A DNA stretch of 64,000 nt, taken from the NCBI GenBank assembly GCA_964035545.1, contig OZ037771.1, positions 13,024,980 to 13,088,979 of the forward strand, written 5' to 3'. The notes under the pieces were generated by a model. That model was not told where the DNA came from. It did no database searches and saw only the letters and a program-made list of their open reading frames with translations. Numbering within the stretch: the first letter of the stretch is position 1; each line of letters begins with the position of its first letter. This DNA is from Bugula neritina (Eukaryota; Bryozoa; Gymnolaemata; Cheilostomatida; Bugulidae). The position numbers and the translations under genes are program-made. Positions 37,533-55,255 of this stretch are shown piece by piece.

Positions 37533-38242
37533 GTTTAAGTAGCGGTGAGTTAAAGCACAACAACACCCTTTTTCCCTCAAGATCCGTTACTATTAACTCA
37601 TGAATACAAAGCCTGTAAACTATATCATAGTAACTATAGCAAACAAGCAGTAGTATTACTACTGGTGTAAATAGCTAACACGGCTAAAGTGGCGCATTAG
37701 AATTTAAAACAATATAATTACCATTATACAAAACAAGTTAATTATATAAGCCAGTTCATAACTGAAACCCAAATCATGCACAACATAGCTTACTGATATT
37801 GATATATACTGCAGTAGTTACATGTCACCGTATACTAGGGGGCCATGATTTATTTTATTTCATTCAATTACAATATTTATTATCAAATATACACACTAGA
37901 TATAACTAATCGCTGAACACCTACATGGTGATTTAATAATTGATTTGAACCCCATAAATATAATTTTTTCCATGGAATTTAATTTGCTGTTGACTTTATT
38001 GCAAATTATACTTAGCTCTAGTAGCTCCTATACTCTAGACAAATTTACCTTATGAAATATGAAGTAGGTAATATACTTGTGATGCGCCTTTTAATTACTA
38101 TATTCACACAGTTGTTCCTACACTAAAGGAAGTAAGTCAACATAATGCAGTTGAATTTAGTTTCATCTACTTGCAGTTGATAGTTACCTATATAACATAT
38201 GGAATGGGCGTCAATAAGTGTAACATAATAAAGAACACTTAC

Positions 38243-38705
38243 TCTGACGAATTCGCAAAATTTCAAAAATGACGATTGGAAAATACCTATTTGGAAAACT
38301 GACAAATCACCAATAGGCAACTCGAAAATGGACAACTGGAAAATAGAGGTTTGGAAAATGAAGAATATTCAACATGGCTTAGTTTGGAGGGGTTTACAAT
38401 AGCTTAATGTAAATGTGAGCAATTTTAAATTGAAGCTATTCAGTAACTAATTCTACTTCCATGATAGCCTAACTGATTCAGATGTTATATTTATATTTGA
38501 AAGCTATTTTGAGCCCGACCAGATGCTGACCCCCCCCCCCTCCAGACTGGGCAATGTTGAATATTCTTTATTTTCCAAATTTCATTTTCCAATTGTCAAT
38601 TTTATGATTGTTTATTCTCGAGTTGTCTATTGGTGATTTGTCTATTTTCCAAATAGGTGTTTTCCAATTGTTATTTTCGAAATGTCGTGTCACGACTCTG
38701 ATTAT
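38243..38705. mobile_element. foldback/MITE element with about 130-bp inverted arms
   Basis: The left arm (about 38243-38377) and the reverse complement of the right arm (about 38558-38705) align along most of their length. Shared blocks include ACCTATTTGGAAAA, GACAAATCACCAATAG and GAATATTCAACAT. The spacer of about 180 bases is unique and carries a poly-C run. The arms are themselves built of GGAAAAT-type subrepeats. No transposase is present. Confidence 0.85.
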
Positions 38706-38858
38706 TAGTAATATTAATAGTATTAGTATTACTATTAGTAATATTAGTATTACTATTAGTAATATTAGTATTACTATTAGTAATATTAGTATTACTATTA
38801 GTAATATTAGTATTACTATTAGTATTACTATTAGTAATATTAGTATTACTATTACCAC
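38700..38858. repeat. ATTAGTAATATTAGTATTACT microsatellite
   Basis: Highly regular 21-base and shorter ATTAGTA/TTACTA units directly abutting the right arm of the foldback element. The sequence is close to strand-symmetric. Confidence 0.9.
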
Positions 38859-38894
38859 TTGAAGCTAAATTGTTAGATAAACTAAAAGTTGATT

Positions 38895-39175
38895 AAAGAT
38901 TAGTTCACCAATAGTACTACTAATACATTAAGTTCAACTAGTACTATTACTAACTACTACTACTAGTAGTAGAAGTAGTACTAATTGAACTTAATGTTAT
39001 ACTTATAGTAAAACTAAATGTAATACTAATAGTAATAGTAATACTATTGCTAATAGTAATACCAAAAGTAGTATTAATACTCTAATAGTAATAGTAACAG
39101 TAAGAGCAAATCTAATAGTAAAACTAATAGTAATAGTAATATTAATACTAATAGCAATAATAATACTAATAGCCC
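38895..39175. repeat. degenerate TAATAGTAATAC repeats
   Basis: Imperfect hexamer tract of the same kind as at 16200 and 52300, including a palindromic ACTACTACTAGTAGTAG at about 38956. Confidence 0.75.
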
Positions 39176-41086
39176 ATAAACATAGCTTATAGACAATATG
39201 AATAGGCATAGCTATAGCCTAGGCACAACCAAATTGAAAACAAAAACAAACTATTGATAGTTGAACTTAAAGTTATTGTTATTTCAATGATGCTGATACT
39301 TATACTGATAGTCTAACACTCTAAGACTAAGTCATAGTCAAACGCAATGTCATAACCTGATATTTATAATTTATAGTCATACTCATACTGTCAGTGTCAT
39401 AGTATCAGTATGAGTATCACTCATATTGATAGACCATAGTCATAGTGATAGTAATAGTCATACTTACAACTCATAGTCATACTCATAGACTTAGAGTATC
39501 ATACTGTTACTCATACTCATAGTGATAGTGAATTAATAAAATTAAATGATTTTAATTTTTGATTTCGTATCAATATTTCAATCATTTCACTTTATATATT
39601 ACTATAAATATAATATATTCACTCCATATTTCACATCATTGGGAATGAGTGAGATTAAATGGTATCACGACGGTGTGAAATAGCAACACGAATATGAGTT
39701 TGCTAATTTGCCAATGAGGTGTGGGTAATAGTAACAATTATAAATGCCTCTGGTTATTGTAAAACAGGTAGTGGCATACGATAGTCTGAGCTAAACTTTG
39801 ATAATAGCACTCTCATCGTAAATCACGTAAATTATATACCTGTTGCGATTGAAACACTATTTGTAAATTTAGCTTGACGTCTCATTAACAACAATAGTGT
39901 ACAAATCGTAAATACATATACTTCACATTGTTGGTTTTAAGGTGTGTCAGGATCAGAGTACACAATTACACACATGACTTCGCCAACTTTCATTGAAACT
40001 GATAACCCGCATAACTCATAAGCATCTTTGAAAAAAGTAAACCAGTTTTAATTTCATCTATTATAGTTATTCACGAGCAAGTTAATTCATGGATTAACAA
40101 TAACTGAGATGAATAATGTTATGCAAATATAATTGCTTTCGTATATAAAATTAATACATTATTCTTATTCTATAAAAATCAGAATAACTAATGAGTAATG
40201 TGTAATACTATAAGTATAATATAAGAATATGAATGTCACTCTCGTCTCTAAGTATCACTATCAGTATCAGTATAGTTATCATTATGAATATGATTAATGT
40301 CATCATAAATTTATGATTATCATTATCAACTCCAAGTTCAATATCAATATGAACACGATCACTTGGTGATGGTAATGGGTGTGTTGATCATGATGTTGTA
40401 ATTAATATTATTGATAATACTAATGGTAATACTAATAGTAATAGTTTAGTATTTATAAATCAAATTATTATATTTTTAACGTTTAATAATTATTTTCACT
40501 AAATTTATTTTAATATCAAGTTTAATGTTAATAAATAATGATATAAATATAAAAATCAATTATAGTGATAATCACAATCATAATTTATAGTGGTATTCAT
40601 AATCATAGTGATAAATAATTATTAATACTAATAGTAATACTAGTTTAAGTTATACCTACTAATACTGTGATACTAATAGTACTGTAATTATAGTTGCTGT
40701 AGGTGTCAGGGTAAATTACAGTGATAATTGTGTCATAGTGAATGAGATTGTGTTTTAATTGTGATTCATATGAATAGGAAAATAGCTGAAAAGCATTATT
40801 ACAAATGTGAAAATTAATGCTACTATTGCTCTGTTTTCTGTTTTGTGCCGTTCCTAATATCCGTCATTGGCCTCCCAAATAAGGTTGATTTTCCAGTCTT
40901 TCTATATGACACCTCCACCAGCTGCTTGCTCTGGCTATAGATTATGATGTAGTTGTGAGAGTTATTGAGTCTTGTGTAGGAGATAATTTGTGTAAGCTTG
41001 AGTTACTAGTTACTAGTTACATGTTATGAATTTCTGTTATTCAAAATTGTTACAATATGTGGTATAAACATTTTCCAGCTCTTGAA

Positions 41087-44000
41087 ATGGACAAAGCTGC
41101 AAAGGTTTATGAAGCAGTTGTGATTGGCGGAGGTATTTCTGGCCTGGTGACGTTGAAGTCACTTAGACAGAAAGGCATTGATTGTATATTGTGCGAATCT
41201 AAGGAATATCACGGGGGTTTGTGGCACTTTAGTCCCTCCAACTATGGTGTGATGGAGTTTACACACATGTGAGTATAATGTTGTTAGACATAACACCTGG
41301 CACTTGCTTTGTCATGTTCGGGAATGTTGTGTTAGTATGGGCACACTCAGCATGATGTAAGGCAATGACATTTGGGATCATGCAATTGTCAGAATGGTGT
41401 CATCAACATTCACTTGCTGATGAGTCATCAGTTTATTCCGACTAGAAACCGGAACACCTGTAAAACTACAATTATTTAATGTGTATTAATAAATCAAATT
41501 TATGTCTGTGTTTTTGACGCTAATTTATTTTCCTTCGCCGTTTTTTATCTGCAAGTCAAATGAGTCATCAGGTAATGTTATTTATTTGTCTTCTTGTTGT
41601 AGAAATGTGTCCAAATATAACTATGCTTTTTCTGATTTTCCTTTCCCTGCGGGTACTGTGGACTACCCCCATCACTCACAGATGGCAGAGTATGTAGATA
41701 AGTATGTGGACAACAATCAGCTCTACAATCATATTCTTTACAGAACCAGAGTGTTGCATGTCTCTAGATGTCAAGGTAATATTTCCAGCTCTTCTGCGAT
41801 GTCTTGCATTCACTGCGTTTCCATCATTCGCATTATGCGAATGGATTGTTCATTCGCCTAATGTAAATAGTTACATTGAAGGAAACCATTAGTTAATGCA
41901 AACTGCAAGCACATATTTCTTGCAACAAAGTGTCCTTGTTTTTGTTTAAACCCAGTTTTATTTGCAAAACAATGCTTTGGACGAAAATTGAAATAGTTCA
42001 AGCTTCAGACATTTTAATCGGTTTAAGTTATACAGGCTCATCGCGGGGTGGGGAGATGAGATATCCTGTTTTATGGTTCTGTATGATTTATTGGTTAAAG
42101 ATGAGGAGAAAGATAGAAAGTTATGGAAGCTACGGTGCTACTCATACGCCTCTGCCTCAGAGTTTTACATATACTGTCGCTACTTGGTCATAGCCACTGG
42201 TCATCATGCAAAGCCTAAGATTCCTGAATTTCCTGGTCAATCCAATTTCACAGGTAAATGCTTTAGGTTTTGTATGCTGGAGATAGAAAGACTAACCTAG
42301 TACAGGATGTCTGCTGTGAGATTAGTACCTTTAGCCACACCTTCTGTTTCACATGAGTGACTATCACTAGCTCTACTCTTGCCTTGTGCTATGGTCTACA
42401 GGTGAGATTATGCACAGTGTGGACTACAAAGACGCCAAGACTCATGGGTTTGAAGACAAGAACACAGTGGTGGTTGGTATTGGCAACAGTGCCGTAGACG
42501 TGGCTGTCAACTGTGCAGAGAGAAAGTCTAAATCTGGGTATGTTTGTGTGGAATACCTCAACCGTGCAACAATATACACGCCGAAACATCTTCCAAATTA
42601 TTTACAGGAAACCCCTGCAGTTTTTGCTTGTGTTTTTTGCTTATATAGTTTAGCACTGATTACCTAAGTTTTTGTTCTAAGAAAACTCACGCAAGTTTAT
42701 GGTCACTATCCCTGAGAGAACCCCTGATGGAAAGGGTTTTTTAAAGCAGGCTAAGGACTTATTCATAAGTGACACAGGAGCAACTATGACTGGATGCTCT
42801 TCCTAACATCAGCAATGGCCTTTATTGGGGTTTGAACCCATGACCTTTGTTTACTAAGCCAGTGCTCTAACCCCTAGACCATGGCTTCTCCCTTAGATTT
42901 TTATTTTAATGTAATTTATATTTATTTTTATACTTTAAACTACATTGGATTGTATTTATTGTTTCAGTCATGGCAAAGTGTATCTATCAACGAGGTCTGG
43001 AGCTTGGGTTGTCCCTAACTACGTATTCTCCGTGCCCACTGACCTCTACGCTAGCAGGTTCTTTCTCAACTGGCTGCCATTTCCTGTTAAACAGTTTGTG
43101 TTTGAGACTATATTGCGTCTCATCCATGGCAGTCCCCAAAAGTAAGTTAATTTTACGGTTTTTACCTGCTTAGTAGACTAAATGTATGTTGTACTTGCTC
43201 ACTGTATGGGCTGTAGACTGAGTGAGTGGCGGCCGTTTAGTAGGTGCCGGCCTGGTCTAGATCAGCTCGGCCTGGCCTAGATCAGCACGGCCAATTCAGG
43301 TCAACTATGACTTAGTCAAACTTGTACCAACAGCTTTTATATATAATATAAAATATTATTATATAATAATTATTATATTATATTTTACTATAGTCTATTT
43401 AATATAATAAAATATACTATCATCCAATATATTACAATATGTTATAATATACTATATATTCATATTAGATGGAACCTGAATCCTAAGATGGGTGCCTTAG
43501 AAACACAGCCTACTGTTAGTCCAACTCTCATACACCATATACAGAGAGGGAACATTGAGGTTGTGCCTAACATACGGGTATGCTGAACTTCCTATACAAT
43601 CTTTGTCTTAATATAATATTCTCGTGATATTCAATTGAGCTTCAGTCTATTCAGTGTATAGTGATCACATGACGTGTAATTGAGAAGTTATCTTCTCTAC
43701 TGTGTAAAATATTTCATTACAGGAAATCTGTGAGAACTCTGTTAGGTTTCAAGATGGCTCTGTAGCCCAAGATATTGAAGTTATTGTAAACTGTACGGGC
43801 TATACCATAGACCTGCCCTTTCTTTCTGATGAAATCAAGGAACTTGTACTAGATACTAAAACCAATGATGTCAATGTAAGTCAGCCTCACTCTCATTCCT
43901 ATTTTATGATTTGCTTCCAGTTGTGGTTCACATATTATTTAGAAACAAGAGTGAATAATTTGCTCATACTATGTCATATATGTGCCTATGCTGGTTGCAT

Positions 44001-45571
44001 TTCCTTTTTTAGCTTTTCAAAAATGTCTTCAGTCCAGAAATTGGCTCTGAGTTGGCATTCATAGGGTTCGTCCAGCCCTCGTCTGGCGGTGTTCTGCCAA
44101 TATCTGAGATCCAAGCTCAGTGGCTGGCTATGGTGATTAAGGGGGGTGCTTCTCTACCATCCGTCATTGATATGAAGGAGTCAATAGCCTTAGAAAGGGT
44201 AAGTTATAGTCTGGAGATTTGACGTGTGGTACATGATTTCTCAGTCTATATAATGTAATTTGATTATCTTTTTATTTTGTGAGTCATCCCCTTTTTTGAT
44301 AGAATTCATTTTCATTATATTTGAATATGATATTTCAGAACATTTTGTGAAATCTTATCTCATAGGATGTTTGTAAAGTTGGTCTTGTTTTATTATGATA
44401 TGGAATATTGCTCATACTTGTTTAACTTTTATATTGAAACTTAAATCAGTTCTCAACTCTTCAGGGTATCCTGTCATCAAGGCTTTCTTCTTGACCACTT
44501 TGTTGTTGAATGGTAACGTCTGAGTGGTATAATTCTTTACAATGCGTGACACAGTATAACACTTTACAATGTGTGATACAGTATAATACTTTACACTGTG
44601 TGATACAGTATAACACTTTACAATGTGTGATACAGTATAACACTTTGCAATGTGTGATACAGTATAACACTTAACAATGTGTGACTCAGTATAATGCATT
44701 GTAGCAAGCATGTCAAGGTCGTTTCTACAAGTCTAGTCGTCACACTATTCAGAAGGACCCCCTCGTGTACAATGATGAAATCGCTTCCTTTATTGGAGCT
44801 AAACCAGAGCTGACTAAACACGCTGCTATAGCACACAGGTAGGTCCACTTTAGCACACAGGTAGAGCTACTTTAGCACATATATAAAGCCGTTATAGCAC
44901 ATAGTTAAAGTAGCTGTAGCACGTAACTAGAATTGCCATGGTACACAGGTAAACCTGCACTGTTCACTAATGATAGAATTAATGTTACAAAAACTGATTA
45001 GTATATAAGAACACTCAGCTTACAGTAGATTCAAAGTAGAAGTGGCATTTTATCAGCTTAAGAAGAAGCCTTTTAGTCTGTTATCAACTAGTATGGTGAA
45101 CGTATTAGTTATCTGATAGCTGCAACCAATTTGAAATTACTGTTCAATATATGTACTGTGATAAAAATATTGTTGGCATGTTGAAATGTGTAACTGTAAA
45201 ATTTAATTTTCAAATAGAAGGTCTCTACTTGTGATTATGCAGTAAGGCTGAGGTTTGTGTGAGATGCAGCAGTGGGTAGAGTATTAGGCAGCAGGAGACC
45301 TTAGCACTATCAACCCTGGAGTTAAGCAATTGTCGGGTGCCTGTGAAAACCCACCCACTCCGTTCAGCTCAGTTAGAAGTCAGTACACCAGGCTATGTTT
45401 TGCAGGTTGTTACTGGGAAGTGGGGGCGTAGCTCAATGGACATTGCAGGGACCCTTCCAGAATGAACAGGCAGAGTACCTGGTGAAGCAAGTTCCTCTGC
45501 CACCCTTTAGCGTCTTTATGGCTGTGGTGCTGGTACTATGGATACTTTTTATTCTCTCTATTGTTTTTTAA
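41087..45571 (+). CDS. flavin-containing monooxygenase
   Basis: Family role: FAD- and NADPH-dependent oxygenation of soft nucleophiles (N, S) at the endoplasmic reticulum. Exons: 41087-41268, 41603-41775, 42056-42253, 42402-42537, 42968-43141, 43469-43577, 43723-43875, 44013-44198, 44705-44838, 45406-45571; 536 residues (human FMO1 has 532). Motifs: FAD-binding GGGISG at 14-19, the FMO signature F-x-G-x3-H-x3-Y at 183-193 (FTGEIMHSVDY), NADPH-binding GIGNSA at 210-215, and VYLSTRSGAWVVP. The C-terminus ends in a hydrophobic anchor (VFMAVVLVLWILFILSIVF in outline). An in-frame ATG at 41057 is also possible, but the TTTTCCAG between them looks like an acceptor and 41087 has the better context. 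The acceptor of exon 3 is weak; 42056 was chosen because it alone keeps phase. Introns hold a SINE and a 27-bp minisatellite. Confidence 0.9.
42685..42892 (-). mobile_element. tRNA-derived SINE, copy 6 (full length)
   Basis: Same family as 3310-3502 and 9545-9763, all three parts present, in the FMO intron between exons 4 and 5, antisense to the gene. Confidence 0.92.
43225..43300. repeat. GC-rich near-duplicate CGGCCTGGTCTAGATCAGC
   Basis: Two or three copies of a roughly 22-base unit (CTCGGCCTGGCCTAGATCAG) in an otherwise AT-rich FMO intron; origin unknown. Confidence 0.7.
44525..44700. repeat. 27-bp minisatellite abutting FMO exon 9 acceptor
   Basis: Unit ACAGTATAACACTTTACAAT plus GTGTGAT, about six copies. 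The last partial unit (CAGTATAATGCATTGTAG) ends in the acceptor AG of exon 9 at 44704. Confidence 0.95.
45245..45395. mobile_element. possible tRNA-like repeat in the last FMO intron
   Basis: GC-richer block starting GCAGCAGTGGGTAGAGTATT (A-box-like) with a CTATCAACCCTGG that could be a decayed B box, then GTGCCTGTGAAAACCCACCC. No second copy was found in the window, so the call is weak. Confidence 0.35.
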
Positions 45572-45990
45572 AACTTTTTTAAATTAAAATTTTGATAGAA
45601 TTTTAAAAGTTCGGTAAACTTACTTTTTCCTGATCAATTGTTTATTTTATTTATTTATGGTAATTATTTGAAATTTTTATTTAAACTAATTTATTAAAAA
45701 TCATCATTCTGTCCAGAGTGTTTTTATTTTCAGCCAAAGACTATCCAGTAATAATTTTTTCTACTTATTTATTTCTTAGAGTTGATAAATAACTTTATTT
45801 TCATACAAAATAAAAAGTACATTATTTACATAATATTCCGAAATAAACTACATCTTCAATTAAATAAATTTCAAAATTGGCAAGGGTTCATATAAATAAA
45901 CCACATGAAGAGAAATATGGAAGGGGAGAGTAGATAGAACACGGATTGCTTAATCATTCATTCATTAAAAGGCGGTATCAAGATTCGGAT
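45572..45990. other. convergent 3' region FMO / KAT7
   Basis: Only 419 bases separate the two stop codons. AATAAA for the plus strand lies at 45842 and TTTATT (AATAAA on the minus strand) at 45794, so the two 3' UTRs probably overlap. Confidence 0.6.
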
Positions 45991-51498
<5,508 letters not shown>

Positions 51499-52279
51499 AG
51501 CTTCTAGTTACATGGAAATCTGAGTGATGAGAAGAGTGGAACTAAAACATAGTTAACCACCAAACTAATAATAACAGTCAAAACTTTTATAAAAAATTAT
51601 TTCTAGTTTTGTTTGCATAGTAAAGACACAAGGTAGATATACAACGGAGTCATAGCGTGTATAAGAAAATTAGATACCAGGTAAATATCTAGCTACCGAG
51701 TCATATTGAATGATTCATTATTATGAGAAAACAGCATAACTCAAATTGGTTTATATTGTGTCTATTACATAATGGCATCAAATTATCCTAATATTTGCCA
51801 TTAACTGGAAGAAGTATTAAAAGAATCTTGTATGCAATCAACTTTTTTTAGCTATACCTAGCTTAGCCTTAGGCTCACTTATTTACTTTAAGTCGGCTTT
51901 TACTTATGTTTAAATTTAGTTAACATTAGTTATAGAATGAAAGCAAAAACATTACTTGCTTTCAGATTTCTCACAGATAACCAAGATATACTATCACTTA
52001 TTACTATTATAATTCTAACATTAAAAGGAAATACTAAAACTAAAAGTAAATAGTTACACTTACAGTGAATTAATAAAAGTAGCTGTTGAACTATATTTTT
52101 AATTTGAAGGTTAAAATTTAATAATACTTATAGCCATTGTAAAAATTTAAATGTGACTTACTAAAACCTATGAGTGAAATAGTAAGAACATAGCTATGGC
52201 ATTAGTTACAATAGATTAGTTCAGTAAAAGCTATGGATTTATGTGTACTATTACTATCATTATGAAATTGTCATTAAAG

Positions 52280-53420
52280 AAATAGTAAAACTAAATTAAA
52301 ATGTAACAGTAATACTAATACTAATAGACAATAGTAATACATTGAATGACATTGATATTCATATTGATATTTGTACTAATACTGCTAGTATTACTGTTAG
52401 TATCACTATGACTACTACTATTAGTATTAACATAATACTAGTATTATTATTAGTATTAGACTGCATTAGTACTATTATTACTACTAGTATTAACAATGAA
52501 TAATATTACTCAAAGTTAATTATTGTTGCATTCTGATTTACTATTAGTATTACTATTAGTACGCTTATTAACATTAGTCTTCGATTTACTCATTGAAGGA
52601 TTTACTTTTAGTGTTAATATTTCAGTATAAGTATCACTATCAGATTTAAAATTAATTGCTATCACTCTAACTATTGGTACTACTATTAGTATGAGTATCA
52701 CTGTTGAATATTAAATTTAATGACACTGATATTGTGATAATAATTATATTATATTCATCATTATTACTAATACCAATAGTAATACTAATACTGATGTTCA
52801 TACTAATAGTAATACTGATAGTGATAGCAAATGTCAATCACTCAAAGTCAATAGCAATGCAATAGTCCAACTCAATCACTTTGAGTTTAACTCAAACTCA
52901 ATGTCATAGTCAAAAGTATTAACTACATTTAATAATTCTGTTCATCAAACGAGGCACGTCGCTTACACTAATTTAGTGGTCTAACGTGATTGCATCTTCA
53001 ACACTCAAGTCATACTCATACTGATACTCATAGTCATAGTACTCATAGTGACAGTCTAACTCTAAGTCATTATCATTGTGATTTAAAAATAGATTATCAT
53101 TACTATTATATTTACTTATACTTATAGTTATATCAATTTATTATGCTTATGACTTATAGTTATAAGTAACACTAATACTAATAGTAACACTGTATTTAAT
53201 ACTTATCAGTTATCAAATATCAATACTTTCATTTTGATTTTCACCTTCAGTTTCACTGCTGTTGAAATTCAAATTACCAACAGTTTTCAAAAGAAGATTA
53301 AGACTGTAATTGTAAACCTATATCACTTATCACCATTAATATTATACTGGCTATTAGTGTATTGCTATTCGTATTATCAATATTATTAATACTAGTAATA
53401 CACTTTACAGTAGTAGAAAT
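52280..53420. repeat. degenerate TATTAG/TAATAC low-complexity tract
   Basis: Interrupted hexamer-like repeats over more than 1 kb, the same sequence style as at 16200 and 38900. It encodes nothing stable. Confidence 0.7.
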
Positions 53421-53864
53421 TGATTACAAAACGCAAGTTGAAGTTGGAGTTTACTTGGAGCTAAAATTTTCATCATTCGGGTAAACATTGGGCTGGGATC
53501 CTTACTAGTACAGTTAAAAGCCGGGATGTATATTAAAAACAAAGAGTCTAAGCTACGGGTAAAATGTATCGGGCTCATTTTTATTTTAGCAATGTTTTGA
53601 ATACAATGCATATGCCATATAGTATTATCATAATAGTTTTATAGAGTTATCTCCTTCAAGAAGAGAGTTCTGGGATTTTGTCGCATTATGATTCGTTGTA
53701 GCATGGCCCTAACTTCATTGATTAATAAGAAATCAGCCCTATAGGCTACAGCCACTACACTGCAATATAAAATATCGCTAGAAGCAGCACCACCAGAGTT
53801 TAGTCTTTAATTTTGTAAACACATGCATGCAATCACTGAACTGGAATATTATTATTGGGTTCAT

Positions 53865-53935
53865 TGCCCGAACTGAGGGAGGGACCTCCCCAACCAATGC
53901 ACTCGGTGACCACCAAATTGGTGTTGCTTCTAGCA
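53865..53935 (-). mobile_element. tRNA-like repeat fragment
   Basis: On the minus strand GCAACACCAATTTGGTGGTC then ACCGAGTGCATTGG, matching the block at 9094-9140, followed by a B-box-like CAGTTCGGGCAATG. Confidence 0.45.
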
Positions 53936-55255
53936 ATTTTCTGTGACATGTGCCACAATTTTTTTACTTTTGGTACACTACTACTAAACACTGGTAGTAC
54001 TAGTACTAGTAATACTGGTATTTATCACTATCATAGTATTACCATTATAGTACAATTTTGAAAAAAAAATACCTAAAAGGTTGCATACGTTAGTCACTAA
54101 AACACTGAAAACACTTTTTTCAGTTATACTAATACTCATACTCATACGGATCAAGTAATCATGATGCGTTCATGATATGATCGTGATGTGCGATAGTCAT
54201 AGAAGTGATAGACTCATGCTGATGCTGTCATGGCAATACTGATAGTAATAATTAATATTATTTTAATTGAATTGTCATTACTCATTATGATTATGGTTAT
54301 CAAATTGCGAATTAAATCATTCCGAGTCAGTCTCACGAGTCATGATACAATCACAATGAGTAGCCTATGACATTGTCAAGTTGTATGCATCGTATTGTAA
54401 TTTTATTTGTTGTAAAATTCCTAGCATTTAGTTGAATATCATAGTTTCATATGCAATAAGGATACCACTATAACAGCATAAGTATTTTATTTTTAATAGT
54501 AACAAATAGTAAATACTAAAACAAGTAATTGAATGATATTAGTAGTGCTTCAGTTTATCATCTAACAGTAACAGCACTCGACGTCAAATCAAGGTTGCCG
54601 TAATGACAATGATTGTGATAACGGCAATCATGCTGCAATGATGTGAATTAATATTAATATGATATTCGTTATGAGCGAATATCAATAGAAGTTATTGTAA
54701 AACTGAATCTAACAGTTGTATTTAATATTAATGTTAGTGCTACAGTTGGTGACCCATCCAAATTTTTGTTTTCTTTTTACAAAATATCCCGTTACTATTT
54801 AAGTTGAAACTAAAACAATAAACTGTATTGTAAGAGTCTGATTATTAGACTTAGAGCTAAACTAAGAGAAAAACTGTAAGTGTTAATTTTTTAAATTAAA
54901 ATATTATAATAAACATTTATAATACTGGTAGTGCAAAAATAGCTATAACTAAACGTACTTTTCAATGTTAAATAATTATATATTTTTACTCATAAAAATC
55001 TATAATAATATTAACCTAATTAATTTATTATCATTTTCATTATTTGATAATGATACTTTTTAATATGAAATATAATTTATAATGAGTTAATATTATGCTC
55101 ATGTTCATGATGAATCTTATGATGTATCTGCATTGACAGACTTATCTTGAAATAGGACTTATATTTTTGTAGTTATTCACTATTGATTCATAATTATTTT
55201 TACTGCATTGCAGTGAAAGTGTTTTGGAACAATCTGTTTGCAAAGCTATTTATTA

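Larger units (their letters stand above)
37533..41086. other. gene-poor divergent region CAB39 / FMO
   Basis: Holds a long-armed foldback element (38243-38705), a poly-C run (38530), regular ATTAGTATTACT microsatellites (38700-38855) and degenerate ones (38900-39180, 39300-39540, 40600-40700). No exons seen apart from a possible 5' untranslated exon of FMO before the acceptor-like TTTTCCAG at 41078. Confidence 0.6.
51499..55255. other. gene-poor divergent region KAT7 / WDR55
   Basis: About 3.8 kb, AT-rich, with long stretches of degenerate TATTAG/TAATAC microsatellite (52280-52500, 52540-52830, 53090-53420) and ACTCATAC-type repeats (52990-53060). A possible tRNA-like fragment lies at 53865-53935. 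No exon seen. Confidence 0.6.
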
